Shown: positions 1 through 6,247 of the stretch, one piece after another
Layout: the number at the start of each line of letters is the position of its first letter
Numbering within the stretch: position 1 is the first letter of the stretch
Assembly (NCBI GenBank): GCA_004292985.1
Contig: RDXT01000582.1
Span: 1 to 8,546, forward strand
Origin: Bacteroidota bacterium
GTDB taxonomy: Bacteria > Bacteroidota > Bacteroidia > J057
Direction of reading: 5' to 3'
Length of the DNA stretch: 8,546 nt
Notes under the pieces: model-generated
What the model saw: the letters and a program-made list of their open reading frames with translations, nothing else
Database searches by the model: none
What the model was told of the DNA's origin: nothing
Position numbers and translations under genes: made by a program

Positions 1-201
1 GGTTATCTTGATTTTACCGCTCCCAATTACACCGTCCGGCTGGGAGATTTTACAAATAAAGAAGGCGCTACCGATGTGATGAAGCAGGTGCGTACCCAGT
101 TTATCGGCGCTTTTGTGGTGCCGGATCAGGTGTATGTAAACCGTCAGTTGCCTCAGGAAAGCCAAACGGAGCCCGGCACAGGTTCGGGAAATGAAAAATA
201 A
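1..201 (+). CDS. SPOR-domain protein, C-terminal fragment
   Basis: Frame 1 is open from the window edge to a TAA at 199-201, giving the last 66 residues of a protein whose start lies outside the window. The fragment contains YTVRLGDFTNKEGA near residues 10-23 and GAFVVPDQVYVNR near residues 40-52. This matches the second half of a SPOR domain as found at the C-terminus of many Bacteroidota proteins (pattern Y-x-V-R-x-G-D-F, then G-A-F-V-V-x-D). In the family, SPOR domains bind denuded septal peptidoglycan glycans, so the protein probably acts in the periplasm or on a membrane anchor. The last 14 residues are a polar tail rich in Q, E, G and S. The N-terminal part is unseen, so any catalytic or anchoring domain is unknown. 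Identification rests on the short motif pattern only. Confidence 0.7.
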   Translation, partial: GYLDFTAPNYTVRLGDFTNKEGATDVMKQVRTQFIGAFVVPDQVYVNRQLPQESQTEPGTGSGNEK

Positions 202-213
202 GCGCGCAGGCGC

Positions 214-258
214 AGAAACCGTTCTCGCTTCGAAACGGAACTTTGAAACACGGTTTCT
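214..258 (+). other. Inverted repeat in 5' gap (weak terminator or leader candidate)
   Basis: AGAAACCG (214-221) is the exact reverse complement of CGGTTTCT (251-258), with a 29-base loop. A competing shorter pair, CCGTT (219-223) with AACGG (234-238), lies inside it. The element sits just after the SPOR gene stop. No T-run follows, so it is not a canonical intrinsic terminator. It could be a factor-assisted 3' end or chance. Confidence 0.25.
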
Positions 259-300
259 AACATTCTGAGACAGAGCTGTATCCGGTGTCCGAAAGATTGT

Positions 301-308
301 TAGTTTTG
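301..308 (+). promoter_or_regulatory. Bacteroidota -7 box (TAGTTTTG)
   Basis: TAGTTTTG is a full match to the Bacteroidota -7 consensus TAnnTTTG. It would place transcription start near 315, about 20 bases before the TTG start at 338. No TTTG -33 element is seen at the expected distance. Confidence 0.4.
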
Positions 309-337
309 TTACGACTGACAACCCAATTTCAAACATT

Positions 338-991
338 TTGCGCCGGATTTTCCCACTCTCCTTGTTGCTCCTTTTTCCCTTTCTGATTCACGCACAGGTC
401 CGGACCCATCTGGGGGTCAATCTTACCAGTCTCCCTCTTCAGACGCTCGATCTCCGGGCCGACTTCGAACTGGCAAAAAACTTTGCCCTTCAGATCGGCA
501 GTGGTTTTCGCTACCAGCAGCACAGCGTGGACCAGCCTCCCCGGCTTTCTGTCCTCAATAATTATATTCAGCTTAAAAACACCTCGGCCTTCCTTTCGGT
601 GGGTGGACGTATTTTTAACCGCATCGGCCTGTATGACTACCCTTATATGTCTTTTGATGTAACGGGTGTCTATTTTGACGAAAGCATCAAAACGTACGAT
701 GACGTAAGCAACTCCATTATCCCGATGGAAGTGAGCGGATTCCGGCTGGGCGCGAGTGCCACGCTGGGCTTTGTGATCCGGATCACCCCGCGCCTGTTTA
801 CTGACCTGGGCCTTCAGTTTGGTTATGCCAAGCCGCGTGAAGAACTGGTTTCCTACTTCTTTCCCGGCATGGGCTACAGCACCTATGGCTACGGCATCCT
901 CGGTGTGCGCGGCGGACATATCAACCCCGTCGTGTCCCTCAAATACAACATTGTGCAGGACCGCCGCCAGCGCCTCCACCAGCGCGATTAA
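338..991 (+). CDS. Predicted outer-membrane beta-barrel protein
   Basis: This is a 217-residue protein of unrecognised family. Residues 1-20 form a clear Sec signal peptide: positive RR, a leucine/phenylalanine core, and cleavage after IHA before Q20. The mature part has amphipathic strands alternating with turns, many glycines and aromatics, and a strand-like end (NPVVSLKYNIV), which suits a small outer-membrane beta barrel. The start is TTG: the frame has no ATG until residue 104 and an in-frame stop lies at 266-268, and only a start at 338 (or ATT at 335) keeps the signal peptide. A -7 box at 301-308 agrees with this start. cinA begins 54 bases downstream and seems to have its own promoter, so an operon is doubtful. 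Barrel assignment is inferred from composition and pattern; the ligand or role is unknown. Confidence 0.75.
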   Translation: MRRIFPLSLLLLFPFLIHAQVRTHLGVNLTSLPLQTLDLRADFELAKNFALQIGSGFRYQQHSVDQPPRLSVLNNYIQLKNTSAFLSVGGRIFNRIGLYDYPYMSFDVTGVYFDESIKTYDDVSNSIIPMEVSGFRLGASATLGFVIRITPRLFTDLGLQFGYAKPREELVSYFFPGMGYSTYGYGILGVRGGHINPVVSLKYNIVQDRRQRLHQRD

Positions 992-995
992 AGGA

Positions 996-1026
996 TTTGC
1001 TTTTCGGGTCTTTAAGGGTAATTTAG
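996..1026 (+). promoter_or_regulatory. Candidate cinA promoter (TTTG-N19-TAATTTAG)
   Basis: TTTG at 996-999 and TAATTTAG at 1019-1026 are 19 bases apart. This fits the Bacteroidota -33/-7 promoter architecture with one mismatch in TAnnTTTG. The transcript would start near 1033, just before the cinA ATG at 1046. Confidence 0.4.
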
Positions 1027-1034
1027 CCCCGAAA
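1002..1034 (+). other. Hairpin overlapping the cinA promoter
   Basis: TTTCGGG (1002-1008) pairs perfectly with CCCGAAA (1028-1034) across a 19-base loop, and T1001 with G1035 could add a wobble pair. No T-run follows. It would form only in RNA reading through from the upstream barrel gene, because a transcript from the proposed cinA promoter starts inside its right arm. Confidence 0.3.
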
Positions 1035-1045
1035 GCCCCTGAAAT

Positions 1046-2299
1046 ATGATCCGCGTTACCCTCATCACCATTGGCGACGAACTGCTGAAAGGCCGTATTG
1101 TCAACACCAACACCACCCAGATCGGCAGCCTGCTGCGCCGCCACGGCTATTCGCTGCAACGCAATCTCACGATCTCCGACAACCGCGAAGCCATTGGCCA
1201 GACGGTGACGGAGGCTCTGGAAAGCAGTGACATTGTGCTGACCTGCGGCGGCCTGGGCCCCACCCGCGACGACATTACCAAGCATACGCTGGCCGAACTC
1301 TTTCACAGCCAACTGGTCTGGCATGCGCCTACGCTCGCTTTTCTGGAGGCCAGACTGGCCGCCCGCGGGCGTGTGCTCAATGACCTGACCCGCAGGCAGG
1401 CCCTGGTGCCCGACGTGTGCGAGGTCGTGCCTAACCCCAACGGCACCGCGCCCGGCATGATGTTCCGGCGGGGACAATCCCTCCTCTTTTGTATGCCCGG
1501 AGTACCCTTCGAGATGATCCATATGCTCGAAGACGGTGTGCTGCCCCGGATGAAAGCGGCTTTTTCGCCCGGCTATTTTGACCACCGGATCGTGCGGATG
1601 ACAGACATACCTGAGTCCGATGCAGCGATGCGGATGGAAACCTTTGAAAATGAGAAACATCCGGCCCTCGCAGTGTCCTATCTGCCGCGTCTGGACGGCC
1701 TCTGGATCGAAGTTTCGGTGCGGATGGAAGAAGGCCAGCGGGCGGAGGCAGAACAGATCCTGAATGATGCCTGGATGCAGGTAAGGGGATTATTTGCCGA
1801 TAAAATATACGCGATTGATGAACGCAGCCTGCCCGATGCCATTGGCGAGGCCCTGCGAAGCCGCGGACTGACCCTGGCCGTGGCCGAAAGCCTGACCGGA
1901 GGAAAAATCGCCGCCAGTATCGTTTCGGTGTCGGGCGCTTCTGATTATTTTAAAGGATCCGTAACGGCCTATGCGGTTTCGGTCAAAACCTCGGTGCTGC
2001 ACGTGCCGCAGGAAGTCATTGACAGCCAGGGCGTTGTGTCGGAAGCGGTAGCCCGCGCGATGGCGGAGCAGGTACGGATTTTGCTGGGGGCCGACCTCGG
2101 TCTGGCCACTACGGGCCTCGCCGAAAAAGACGGAGACGTGTTTCCCCGCGCCTGGATAGCTGTGGCAGACGCTGCGGGCAGCGAGGCAAGGCTGCTGAAT
2201 CTCCATTATGACCGCCCCTCTAATATTGAATATGTGAGCAACTACGCGCTGCGGATGGGGCTGGAGCGCCTCGCAGGGACATCGTCACCTGTTATTTGA
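1046..2299 (+). CDS. cinA: CinA family protein (NMN amidohydrolase-type C-terminal domain)
   Basis: This is a full-length CinA of 417 residues, within the usual 410-430. The N-terminal MoCF-biosynthesis-like domain (about 1-170) carries TIGDELLKGRIVNTN (8-22) and TCGGLGPTRDDITKHTL (66-82). A KH-like linker spans about 175-250, and the C-terminal CinA/PncC domain about 260-412. In the family the N-terminal domain acts as an ADP-ribose pyrophosphatase and the C-terminal domain deamidates nicotinamide mononucleotide in pyridine-nucleotide recycling, in the cytoplasm. Catalytic-type residues are present (S282 in AESLTGG, Y309, K314). However, the usual AESCTGG cysteine is L283, the common YSN is YAV, and the GxAGPxGG loop reads TGLAEKDGD (356-364). 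The ATG at 1046 is the natural start. The 3' end overlaps the convergent lipoprotein gene by 8 bases. The family call is firm; deamidase activity is less certain. Confidence 0.95.
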   Translation: MIRVTLITIGDELLKGRIVNTNTTQIGSLLRRHGYSLQRNLTISDNREAIGQTVTEALESSDIVLTCGGLGPTRDDITKHTLAELFHSQLVWHAPTLAFLEARLAARGRVLNDLTRRQALVPDVCEVVPNPNGTAPGMMFRRGQSLLFCMPGVPFEMIHMLEDGVLPRMKAAFSPGYFDHRIVRMTDIPESDAAMRMETFENEKHPALAVSYLPRLDGLWIEVSVRMEEGQRAEAEQILNDAWMQVRGLFADKIYAIDERSLPDAIGEALRSRGLTLAVAESLTGGKIAASIVSVSGASDYFKGSVTAYAVSVKTSVLHVPQEVIDSQGVVSEAVARAMAEQVRILLGADLGLATTGLAEKDGDVFPRAWIAVADAAGSEARLLNLHYDRPSNIEYVSNYALRMGLERLAGTSSPVI

Positions 2300-2960
2300 G
2301 GGTGAATGTCCGGCCATCCAGAAGGGTAAAAGCCACGATCCCTTTGTCAGGCGCATAATACATGGCAGGTGCATACATCCACCACGAGGCGATCAGTTCA
2401 GGATAATTTTGCCCAAACAAGGTGGTGTCCTGAACAAGCGTCATGCTTCCCGTAGAACCCGGTGCAACTGAGTTGCCCCGGAAGTCGGTTAGATAAGTAA
2501 ATATGGGATAATACTCCTGCGAAGCAGAGTCGGTTAGGATACCTACCTCCCATACGTCCACCGCAGCTGTGTCTGGGGTGTCTTCGGTATTAATATTAAG
2601 CGAATGGATCGGCAACGCATAACACGACACAAACAGCGAAAAAGAGTCATGTTGAAATACCAGACGCGCAACCTCTGTGTTGGCAAGGGTTTGGCCAGGC
2701 CGGACAAAGAAGTTACCCGGACAAAACGTGCCGATAAAAGCTATAGAATCTGTGTATCTCCACCCATCCCTGTTGATAAACTGCATTTCATTTCCGGCAC
2801 TATCTACAAACACAAGCGTATCCCCCACCTGGTAAGGAATGAGGGCCAGGCTACTTGCATTGGGTGAAAGGGTAGCGATTACTCTGTCAGGAGGGCAGCA
2901 TGCCTGTATAAAAAAGGCAAGGCTTGCCACGGTGAGGATGCGGAGCAAATTTGTATTCAT
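2292..2960 (-). CDS. Hypothetical lipoprotein
   Basis: This 222-residue protein matches no family I recognise. The N-terminus (residues 1-20) is a lipoprotein signal peptide: short polar start, hydrophobic core, then FIQACC with C21 as the likely lipidated cysteine. The -2 glutamine makes the lipobox slightly atypical. The mature part is acidic, rich in D, T, S, Y and W, and appears to be mostly beta. It includes YQVGDTLVFVDSAGNEMQF (43-61) and ends with a strand pair, DKGIVAFTLLDGRTFTLK (205-222), a tail style common in Bacteroidota lipoproteins of unknown role. Two further cysteines (C80, C113) could form a disulfide. It is probably anchored to a membrane on the periplasmic or surface side. 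It converges with cinA with an 8-base overlap, and a perfect -7 box lies 30 bases upstream. Function is unknown. Confidence 0.8.
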   Translation of the reverse strand: MNTNLLRILTVASLAFFIQACCPPDRVIATLSPNASSLALIPYQVGDTLVFVDSAGNEMQFINRDGWRYTDSIAFIGTFCPGNFFVRPGQTLANTEVARLVFQHDSFSLFVSCYALPIHSLNINTEDTPDTAAVDVWEVGILTDSASQEYYPIFTYLTDFRGNSVAPGSTGSMTLVQDTTLFGQNYPELIASWWMYAPAMYYAPDKGIVAFTLLDGRTFTLK

Positions 2961-2989
2961 AGATGGGTTGTTTTTAATACGTGTCCCTT

Positions 2990-2997
2990 CAAAAATA
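2990..2997 (-). promoter_or_regulatory. Bacteroidota -7 box (TATTTTTG) for the lipoprotein gene
   Basis: Read on the minus strand, TATTTTTG matches TAnnTTTG exactly and lies 29 bases before the ATG at 2960. No TTTG is found at the -33 position, which falls in a purine-rich stretch of that strand, so the match is partial. Confidence 0.4.
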
Positions 2998-3007
2998 CAA
3001 AAATTTT

Positions 3008-3066
3008 CCCCCTCTCCTACCTCCCTTATTCCCTCTATTACCCCCTATTCCCCTCCATCCCTCCCC
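3008..3066 (-). other. G-run array, potential G-quadruplex at the arfB stop codon
   Basis: On the minus strand this stretch has seven G-runs of three or more. They lie at 3066-3063, 3061-3059, 3053-3050, 3045-3041, 3033-3031, 3025-3023 and 3012-3008. The first six are separated by loops of 1, 5, 4, 7 and 5 bases, which meets the G3+N1-7 quadruplex rule. The last loop is 10 bases. The plus strand reads as a pyrimidine tract with A roughly every 9-10 bases, like a degenerate tandem repeat. The arfB stop codon (3047-3045) lies inside the array. Confidence 0.6.
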
Positions 3067-3458
3067 GGCCTCTGGCGGTTTTTCTTCTTTTGTCCCTGGA
3101 GCTTTTTGTGCTGAATGCGGCGGGCGTGGGCAGCGGCAGGAATATGGGTGGCTTTGCGGGCTTTGGGAACTTCGAGGGCTTTTTCGATCAGGAGCAGCAG
3201 GCGGCGGGTGGCGAGGTCTTTGTTGGCGAGCTGTGAGCGGGCGGTCTGGCTGGCCACGGCGAGGAGCCCCTCTGCGGAAATGCGGGTCGCCAGTTTGCGG
3301 TGGATGCGGTCTTTTTCCGTCTCCGAAAGGCCCTGCGAGCTGGCCACATGCAGCAACGCCTCCATGCGGGTTTCGACTTTATTGACATTCTGGCCGCCTT
3401 TCCCGCCTGCGCGCGAACTCCGGTAGCTGATTTCCTGCTTCACCTGCTCTGTATCCAT
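3045..3458 (-). CDS. arfB: Peptidyl-tRNA hydrolase ArfB (ribosome rescue factor)
   Basis: This is a 137-residue class-I release-factor-like protein without a codon-recognition domain, close to the roughly 140 residues of E. coli ArfB/YaeJ. The catalytic GGQ is at residues 21-23 within AGGKGGQNVNKVETRME (17-33). A conserved helix region (SQLANKDLATRRLLLLIEKA, 75-94) leads to a highly basic tail (about 99-133, many K and R). In ArfB this tail enters the empty mRNA channel of stalled ribosomes, and the GGQ then releases the nascent chain. The frame is open further upstream to an ATG at 3554, but the ATG at 3456-3458 is chosen. It gives family length, and a plausible promoter (3484-3515) lies inside the longer version. 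The gene diverges from the secreted protein gene at 3627. Its stop codon is embedded in a G-run array. Confidence 0.92.
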   Translation of the reverse strand: MDTEQVKQEISYRSSRAGGKGGQNVNKVETRMEALLHVASSQGLSETEKDRIHRKLATRISAEGLLAVASQTARSQLANKDLATRRLLLLIEKALEVPKARKATHIPAAAHARRIQHKKLQGQKKKNRQRPGRDGGE

Positions 3459-3483
3459 GATTGCCAGGGGTCTGGTTTGGAGG

Positions 3484-3515
3484 TAAAGATAGGATAGTGT
3501 ATCATGCGCTGCAAC
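3484..3515 (-). promoter_or_regulatory. Candidate arfB promoter (GTTG-N20-TATCTTTA)
   Basis: On the minus strand GTTG (3515-3512) and TATCTTTA (3491-3484) are 20 bases apart. Each has one mismatch to TTTG and TAnnTTTG. Transcription would begin near 3477, about 20 bases before the ATG at 3458. This supports the shorter 137-residue ArfB over the longer reading. Confidence 0.35.
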
Positions 3516-3626
3516 CCTGCCCGGGCCGGAGGGCAGTATGAGGCGCAGAAACATTTTTACCGTATATTAGTATGGTATATGGAATAGCCTCATTCACAGG
3601 TATTTATCCCTTAAAGACTTTCTTCT

Positions 3627-4841
3627 ATGCGCAAAACCCTTACCCTCGTGTTTGCACTGGCCTCTTTTGCCGGCACAGTACAGGCACAGACCATTCTGAT
3701 CGGCCTCAACAACAACCAGAGCACCGGGCTGGCGAGTGTTATACGCTGGGATGCCGCCACAGGCACGATGCTGGACTCCGTGGTAACCACACAGCCGGGA
3801 AGTCTGATGGGGTCTTCGATATATGATCCCGTCAACGGACAATACTATTTTGATGGCTCCCTGAAGATTTGCCGCGTAGGATTTAATCCCACAAGCTTTG
3901 AGGAGCTCAGCAACAGCGACAGCGGCTACACCTCCAACACCGAAATAGATATGTCCAATGGAAATATCTTCTCGTTACGTTCCGCCGCCATCACTGATTC
4001 GCTGGGGAGTATCATCGGTTTCCAAATCGAGTTTGTGCGCTATACGACCTCCGACTCTACCGAGACGGTCCTGGGAATCCTGCCGATTGGGGGTGTTTAC
4101 ATGGACCTCAACTGCTTTAACTCCAATTCGGGGACCTATTACTTCCTGGGCCTGGATTCATTGGGCGGAACGCTCTTAGGCGCGATTCCCACGCGGACAT
4201 CTGCCTTTACCCCAACCCTGATCCCGGTTTCCAGTCTCGGTATCAACCTTTTTACGCTGGAATATGACAATGATTACAATATTTTGTACGGCCTGTCGGA
4301 CGGCGGCCCCTCGTCCTTGAACCTCCAGGTCCAGCAGATAGATACCCTCACAGGGGCATTGACGCTGGAGGCGGATTTGCCGCAACTGAATAGTTATCTA
4401 ATGACTACGACAACCTATGACCAGGCATCGCACAGCATGATCATGGTGGCCAGCGGTGCCAACCAGCAAATGCTTTTATATACCTACAACACCACCTCCA
4501 ATGTCCTCAGCACGCTGCTGTACCCCTATCCGGGGGAATTTGGAGAGCTGGAGTCTGACAATACGGTCTATGCCGTTGCCAAATACAACTCCTCTACTGC
4601 CATAGGCGACGAACAAAAACCTGGCGCGCTCGCACTTTACCCCAATCCTGCACAGGATCAGCTGCACATCGCCGCCGATATGCCCGCCGGAATGGAGCTC
4701 GTGGATATGATGGGGCGCGTGATCCCGGTAACTGCCACAGGCTCTACCCTCGACCTGAGCAATTTCGCTCCGGGCTGCTATCTCCTGCGCGCGCGGCTTG
4801 CCGATGGCCGGGTGATGCAGTCGCGATTCCTGAAGCAGTAG
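3627..4841 (+). CDS. Secreted propeller-like protein with T9SS sorting domain
   Basis: This is a 404-residue exported protein. Residues 1-20 form a Sec signal peptide, likely cut at VQA/Q21. The last ~70 residues (about 335-404) are a type A T9SS C-terminal sorting domain: ALYPNPAQDQLHIAA (336-350), a middle ELVDMMGRVI (357-366) and a terminal LDLSNFAPGCYLLRAR then RFLKQ. In the family this domain directs export across the outer membrane and is usually removed. The region between shows repeated blade-like segments: SSIYDPVNGQYYFDG (63-77), LNCFNSNSGTYYFLGLD (161-177), LEYDNDYNILYGLSDG (211-226), TTYDQASHSMIMVASG (262-277) and ELESDNTVYAVAKYN (307-321). They suggest a beta propeller. No catalytic motif was seen, so the cargo function is unknown. 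It is probably monocistronic, with no convincing -7 box. The ATG at 3627 is the natural start for the signal peptide. Confidence 0.88.
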   Translation: MRKTLTLVFALASFAGTVQAQTILIGLNNNQSTGLASVIRWDAATGTMLDSVVTTQPGSLMGSSIYDPVNGQYYFDGSLKICRVGFNPTSFEELSNSDSGYTSNTEIDMSNGNIFSLRSAAITDSLGSIIGFQIEFVRYTTSDSTETVLGILPIGGVYMDLNCFNSNSGTYYFLGLDSLGGTLLGAIPTRTSAFTPTLIPVSSLGINLFTLEYDNDYNILYGLSDGGPSSLNLQVQQIDTLTGALTLEADLPQLNSYLMTTTTYDQASHSMIMVASGANQQMLLYTYNTTSNVLSTLLYPYPGEFGELESDNTVYAVAKYNSSTAIGDEQKPGALALYPNPAQDQLHIAADMPAGMELVDMMGRVIPVTATGSTLDLSNFAPGCYLLRARLADGRVMQSRFLKQ

Positions 4842-4894
4842 GCGGGGTGTGTTAACTCTGGCGCAATCGCGTGCGGGGATTTCAAATTTATCTC

Positions 4895-4902
4895 TACCTT
4901 TG
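4895..4902 (+). promoter_or_regulatory. Bacteroidota -7 box (TACCTTTG) for the E2 gene
   Basis: TACCTTTG matches TAnnTTTG exactly and would start a transcript near 4909, with a leader of about 40 bases to the ATG at 4949. No TTTG occurs at the -33 position. Confidence 0.4.
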
Positions 4903-4927
4903 AGGGCGGATTTTCGCAAAACGCTCT

Positions 4928-4935
4928 CCCCCCCC
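4928..4935 (+). repeat. C8 homopolymer in the E2 gene leader
   Basis: Eight consecutive C residues lie 13 bases before the E2 ATG and 25 bases after the candidate -7 box. They are non-coding, inside the presumed leader. Such tracts can change length by slippage, but nothing here shows that it varies. Confidence 0.6.
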
Positions 4936-4948
4936 GACTGCGAATACT

Positions 4949-6247
4949 ATGGCTCTATTTGAACTGACGATGCCCAAAATGGGCGAAAGCATCATCGAGG
5001 CGACAATCCTTCGCTGGACCAAATCTATCGGCGACGCCATTGCTGCCGAAGAGGCTGTGCTCGAAATTGCCACCGACAAAGTGGACTCCGATGTGCCCTC
5101 TCCGGTGCAGGGAGTTCTCGCCGAAATGCGCTTTAAAGAAGGGGATGTGGTGCCTGTAGGCGCAGTGATTGCCCTGATCGAAACGGCTGCTGCGGGGCAG
5201 TCTGCCAGCCCGGCCCGCACCGAAACTCCGGCCCTCACGGCTGAAGTGCCCTTCGTTCCGGCAGAAGATGCCGATAGCGAAGGCAACGGCGAAGACCGAT
5301 TTTACTCCCCGCTGGTGATGAATATCGCCCGCACCGAAGGCATCGGCACCGAAGAGCTGGGCCGGATCGCAGGCAGCGGACGCGGAGGCAGGGTCACCAA
5401 AAAAGATATTCTCGTCTATCTCGAAGCACGCACCAAGGCCCCTGCGCCTGTCGCAGCCCCGGTAGCGCCTGCCAAACCCGCCGAAATTCCGGTGGTAAAA
5501 GCGCCTGTAAGCGTACCGGCGTTCACGGCTCCCGGCGCGGGTGTGGAGATCATCGAGATGGACCGCATGCGCAAGATCATCGCGCAGAATATGCTGCTCT
5601 CCAAGCAGACTTCGGCACACGTAACCTCTTTTGTGGAGGCGGATGTAACAAATCTGGTGCTGTGGCGAAATAAGGTAAAAGACGCTTTTCAGGCCCGCTA
5701 TGGCGTAAAACTCACCCTGACTCCGGTCTTTGTGATCGCGGCTGCGCGTGCCCTGCGGGAGTTCCCGAACCTTAATGCCTCGGTAGAGGGCGATAAAATC
5801 ATCCTGAAAAAGGATGTGCACATCGGCGTGGCGGTGGCCCTGCCCAACGACAACCTGATCGTTCCGGTGATCCGCCATGCGGACCGCCTGAACCTCGCCG
5901 GACTCGCCGGTGCTGTAAACGACCTGGCAGACCGCGCCCGCAGAAACAAGCTGAAGGCCGACGAACTGGAAGGAGGCACGTACACCGTGTCCAATGTCGG
6001 TACCTTTGGCAGCATCATGGGTACGCCGATCATCCTGCAGCCGCAGGTGGGGATCATGGCGACGGGTGCCATCCGGAAAATCGCGGCAGTGATCGAAACG
6101 TCTACAGGCGATATGATCGGCATCCGCCAGCGGATGTTTTTGTCGCACACCTACGACCACCGGATCATAGACGGTTCGCTGGGCAGCCGCTTCGCCAAGC
6201 GCATGGCAGATATTCTGGAGGCCTGGGATATAGATACGGAGATTTGA
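4949..6247 (+). CDS. Dihydrolipoamide acyltransferase (2-oxoacid dehydrogenase E2)
   Basis: This is a complete 432-residue E2 subunit. The lipoyl domain (about 2-78) has the modified lysine K44 in EIATDKVDSDVPSP. An Ala/Pro/Glu linker follows, then a peripheral subunit-binding domain (about 117-156, RFYSPLVMNIARTEGIG and GSGRGGRVTKKDIL). A second Ala/Pro hinge (163-197) leads to the catalytic domain (about 200-430). Its active site is SHTYDHRIIDGS (399-410), with H404 and D408 of the HxxxDG motif. E2 forms the core of a cytoplasmic complex, moving an acyl group from lipoyl-lysine to CoA. Overall style resembles Bacteroidota enzymes annotated as the branched-chain 2-oxoacid dehydrogenase E2, but pyruvate or 2-oxoglutarate specificity cannot be excluded by eye. 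No E1 or E3 gene lies beside it. The leader has a -7 box and a C8 tract. This is the last gene before the composition shift. Confidence 0.95.
   Translation: MALFELTMPKMGESIIEATILRWTKSIGDAIAAEEAVLEIATDKVDSDVPSPVQGVLAEMRFKEGDVVPVGAVIALIETAAAGQSASPARTETPALTAEVPFVPAEDADSEGNGEDRFYSPLVMNIARTEGIGTEELGRIAGSGRGGRVTKKDILVYLEARTKAPAPVAAPVAPAKPAEIPVVKAPVSVPAFTAPGAGVEIIEMDRMRKIIAQNMLLSKQTSAHVTSFVEADVTNLVLWRNKVKDAFQARYGVKLTLTPVFVIAAARALREFPNLNASVEGDKIILKKDVHIGVAVALPNDNLIVPVIRHADRLNLAGLAGAVNDLADRARRNKLKADELEGGTYTVSNVGTFGSIMGTPIILQPQVGIMATGAIRKIAAVIETSTGDMIGIRQRMFLSHTYDHRIIDGSLGSRFAKRMADILEAWDIDTEI

Noticed and set aside
329..1660. A 443-codon open frame on the minus strand across the barrel gene and cinA
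   Set aside because: It lies antisense to two well supported genes, its translation has no recognisable domain and is rich in H, G and A, as expected for a GC-rich shadow frame.
3459..3554. A 32-residue N-terminal extension of ArfB from an ATG at 3554
   Set aside because: The extension has no counterpart in the family, exceeds the usual length, and overlaps the best promoter candidate for the gene.
3562..3580. Repeated GTATAT words before the T9SS cargo gene as a promoter
   Set aside because: TATATTAG at 3563-3570 has one mismatch to TAnnTTTG but no -33 partner, and sits over 50 bases from the start codon; the match is too weak to call.
4862..4875. CGCA-N6-TGCG after the T9SS cargo gene as a terminator
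   Set aside because: The stem is only four bases and no T-run follows.
4955..6160. A 401-codon open frame on the minus strand within E2
   Set aside because: It is fully antisense to a textbook E2 gene; the long frame follows from the codon bias of the real gene, and its protein is low-complexity H/R/G rich.
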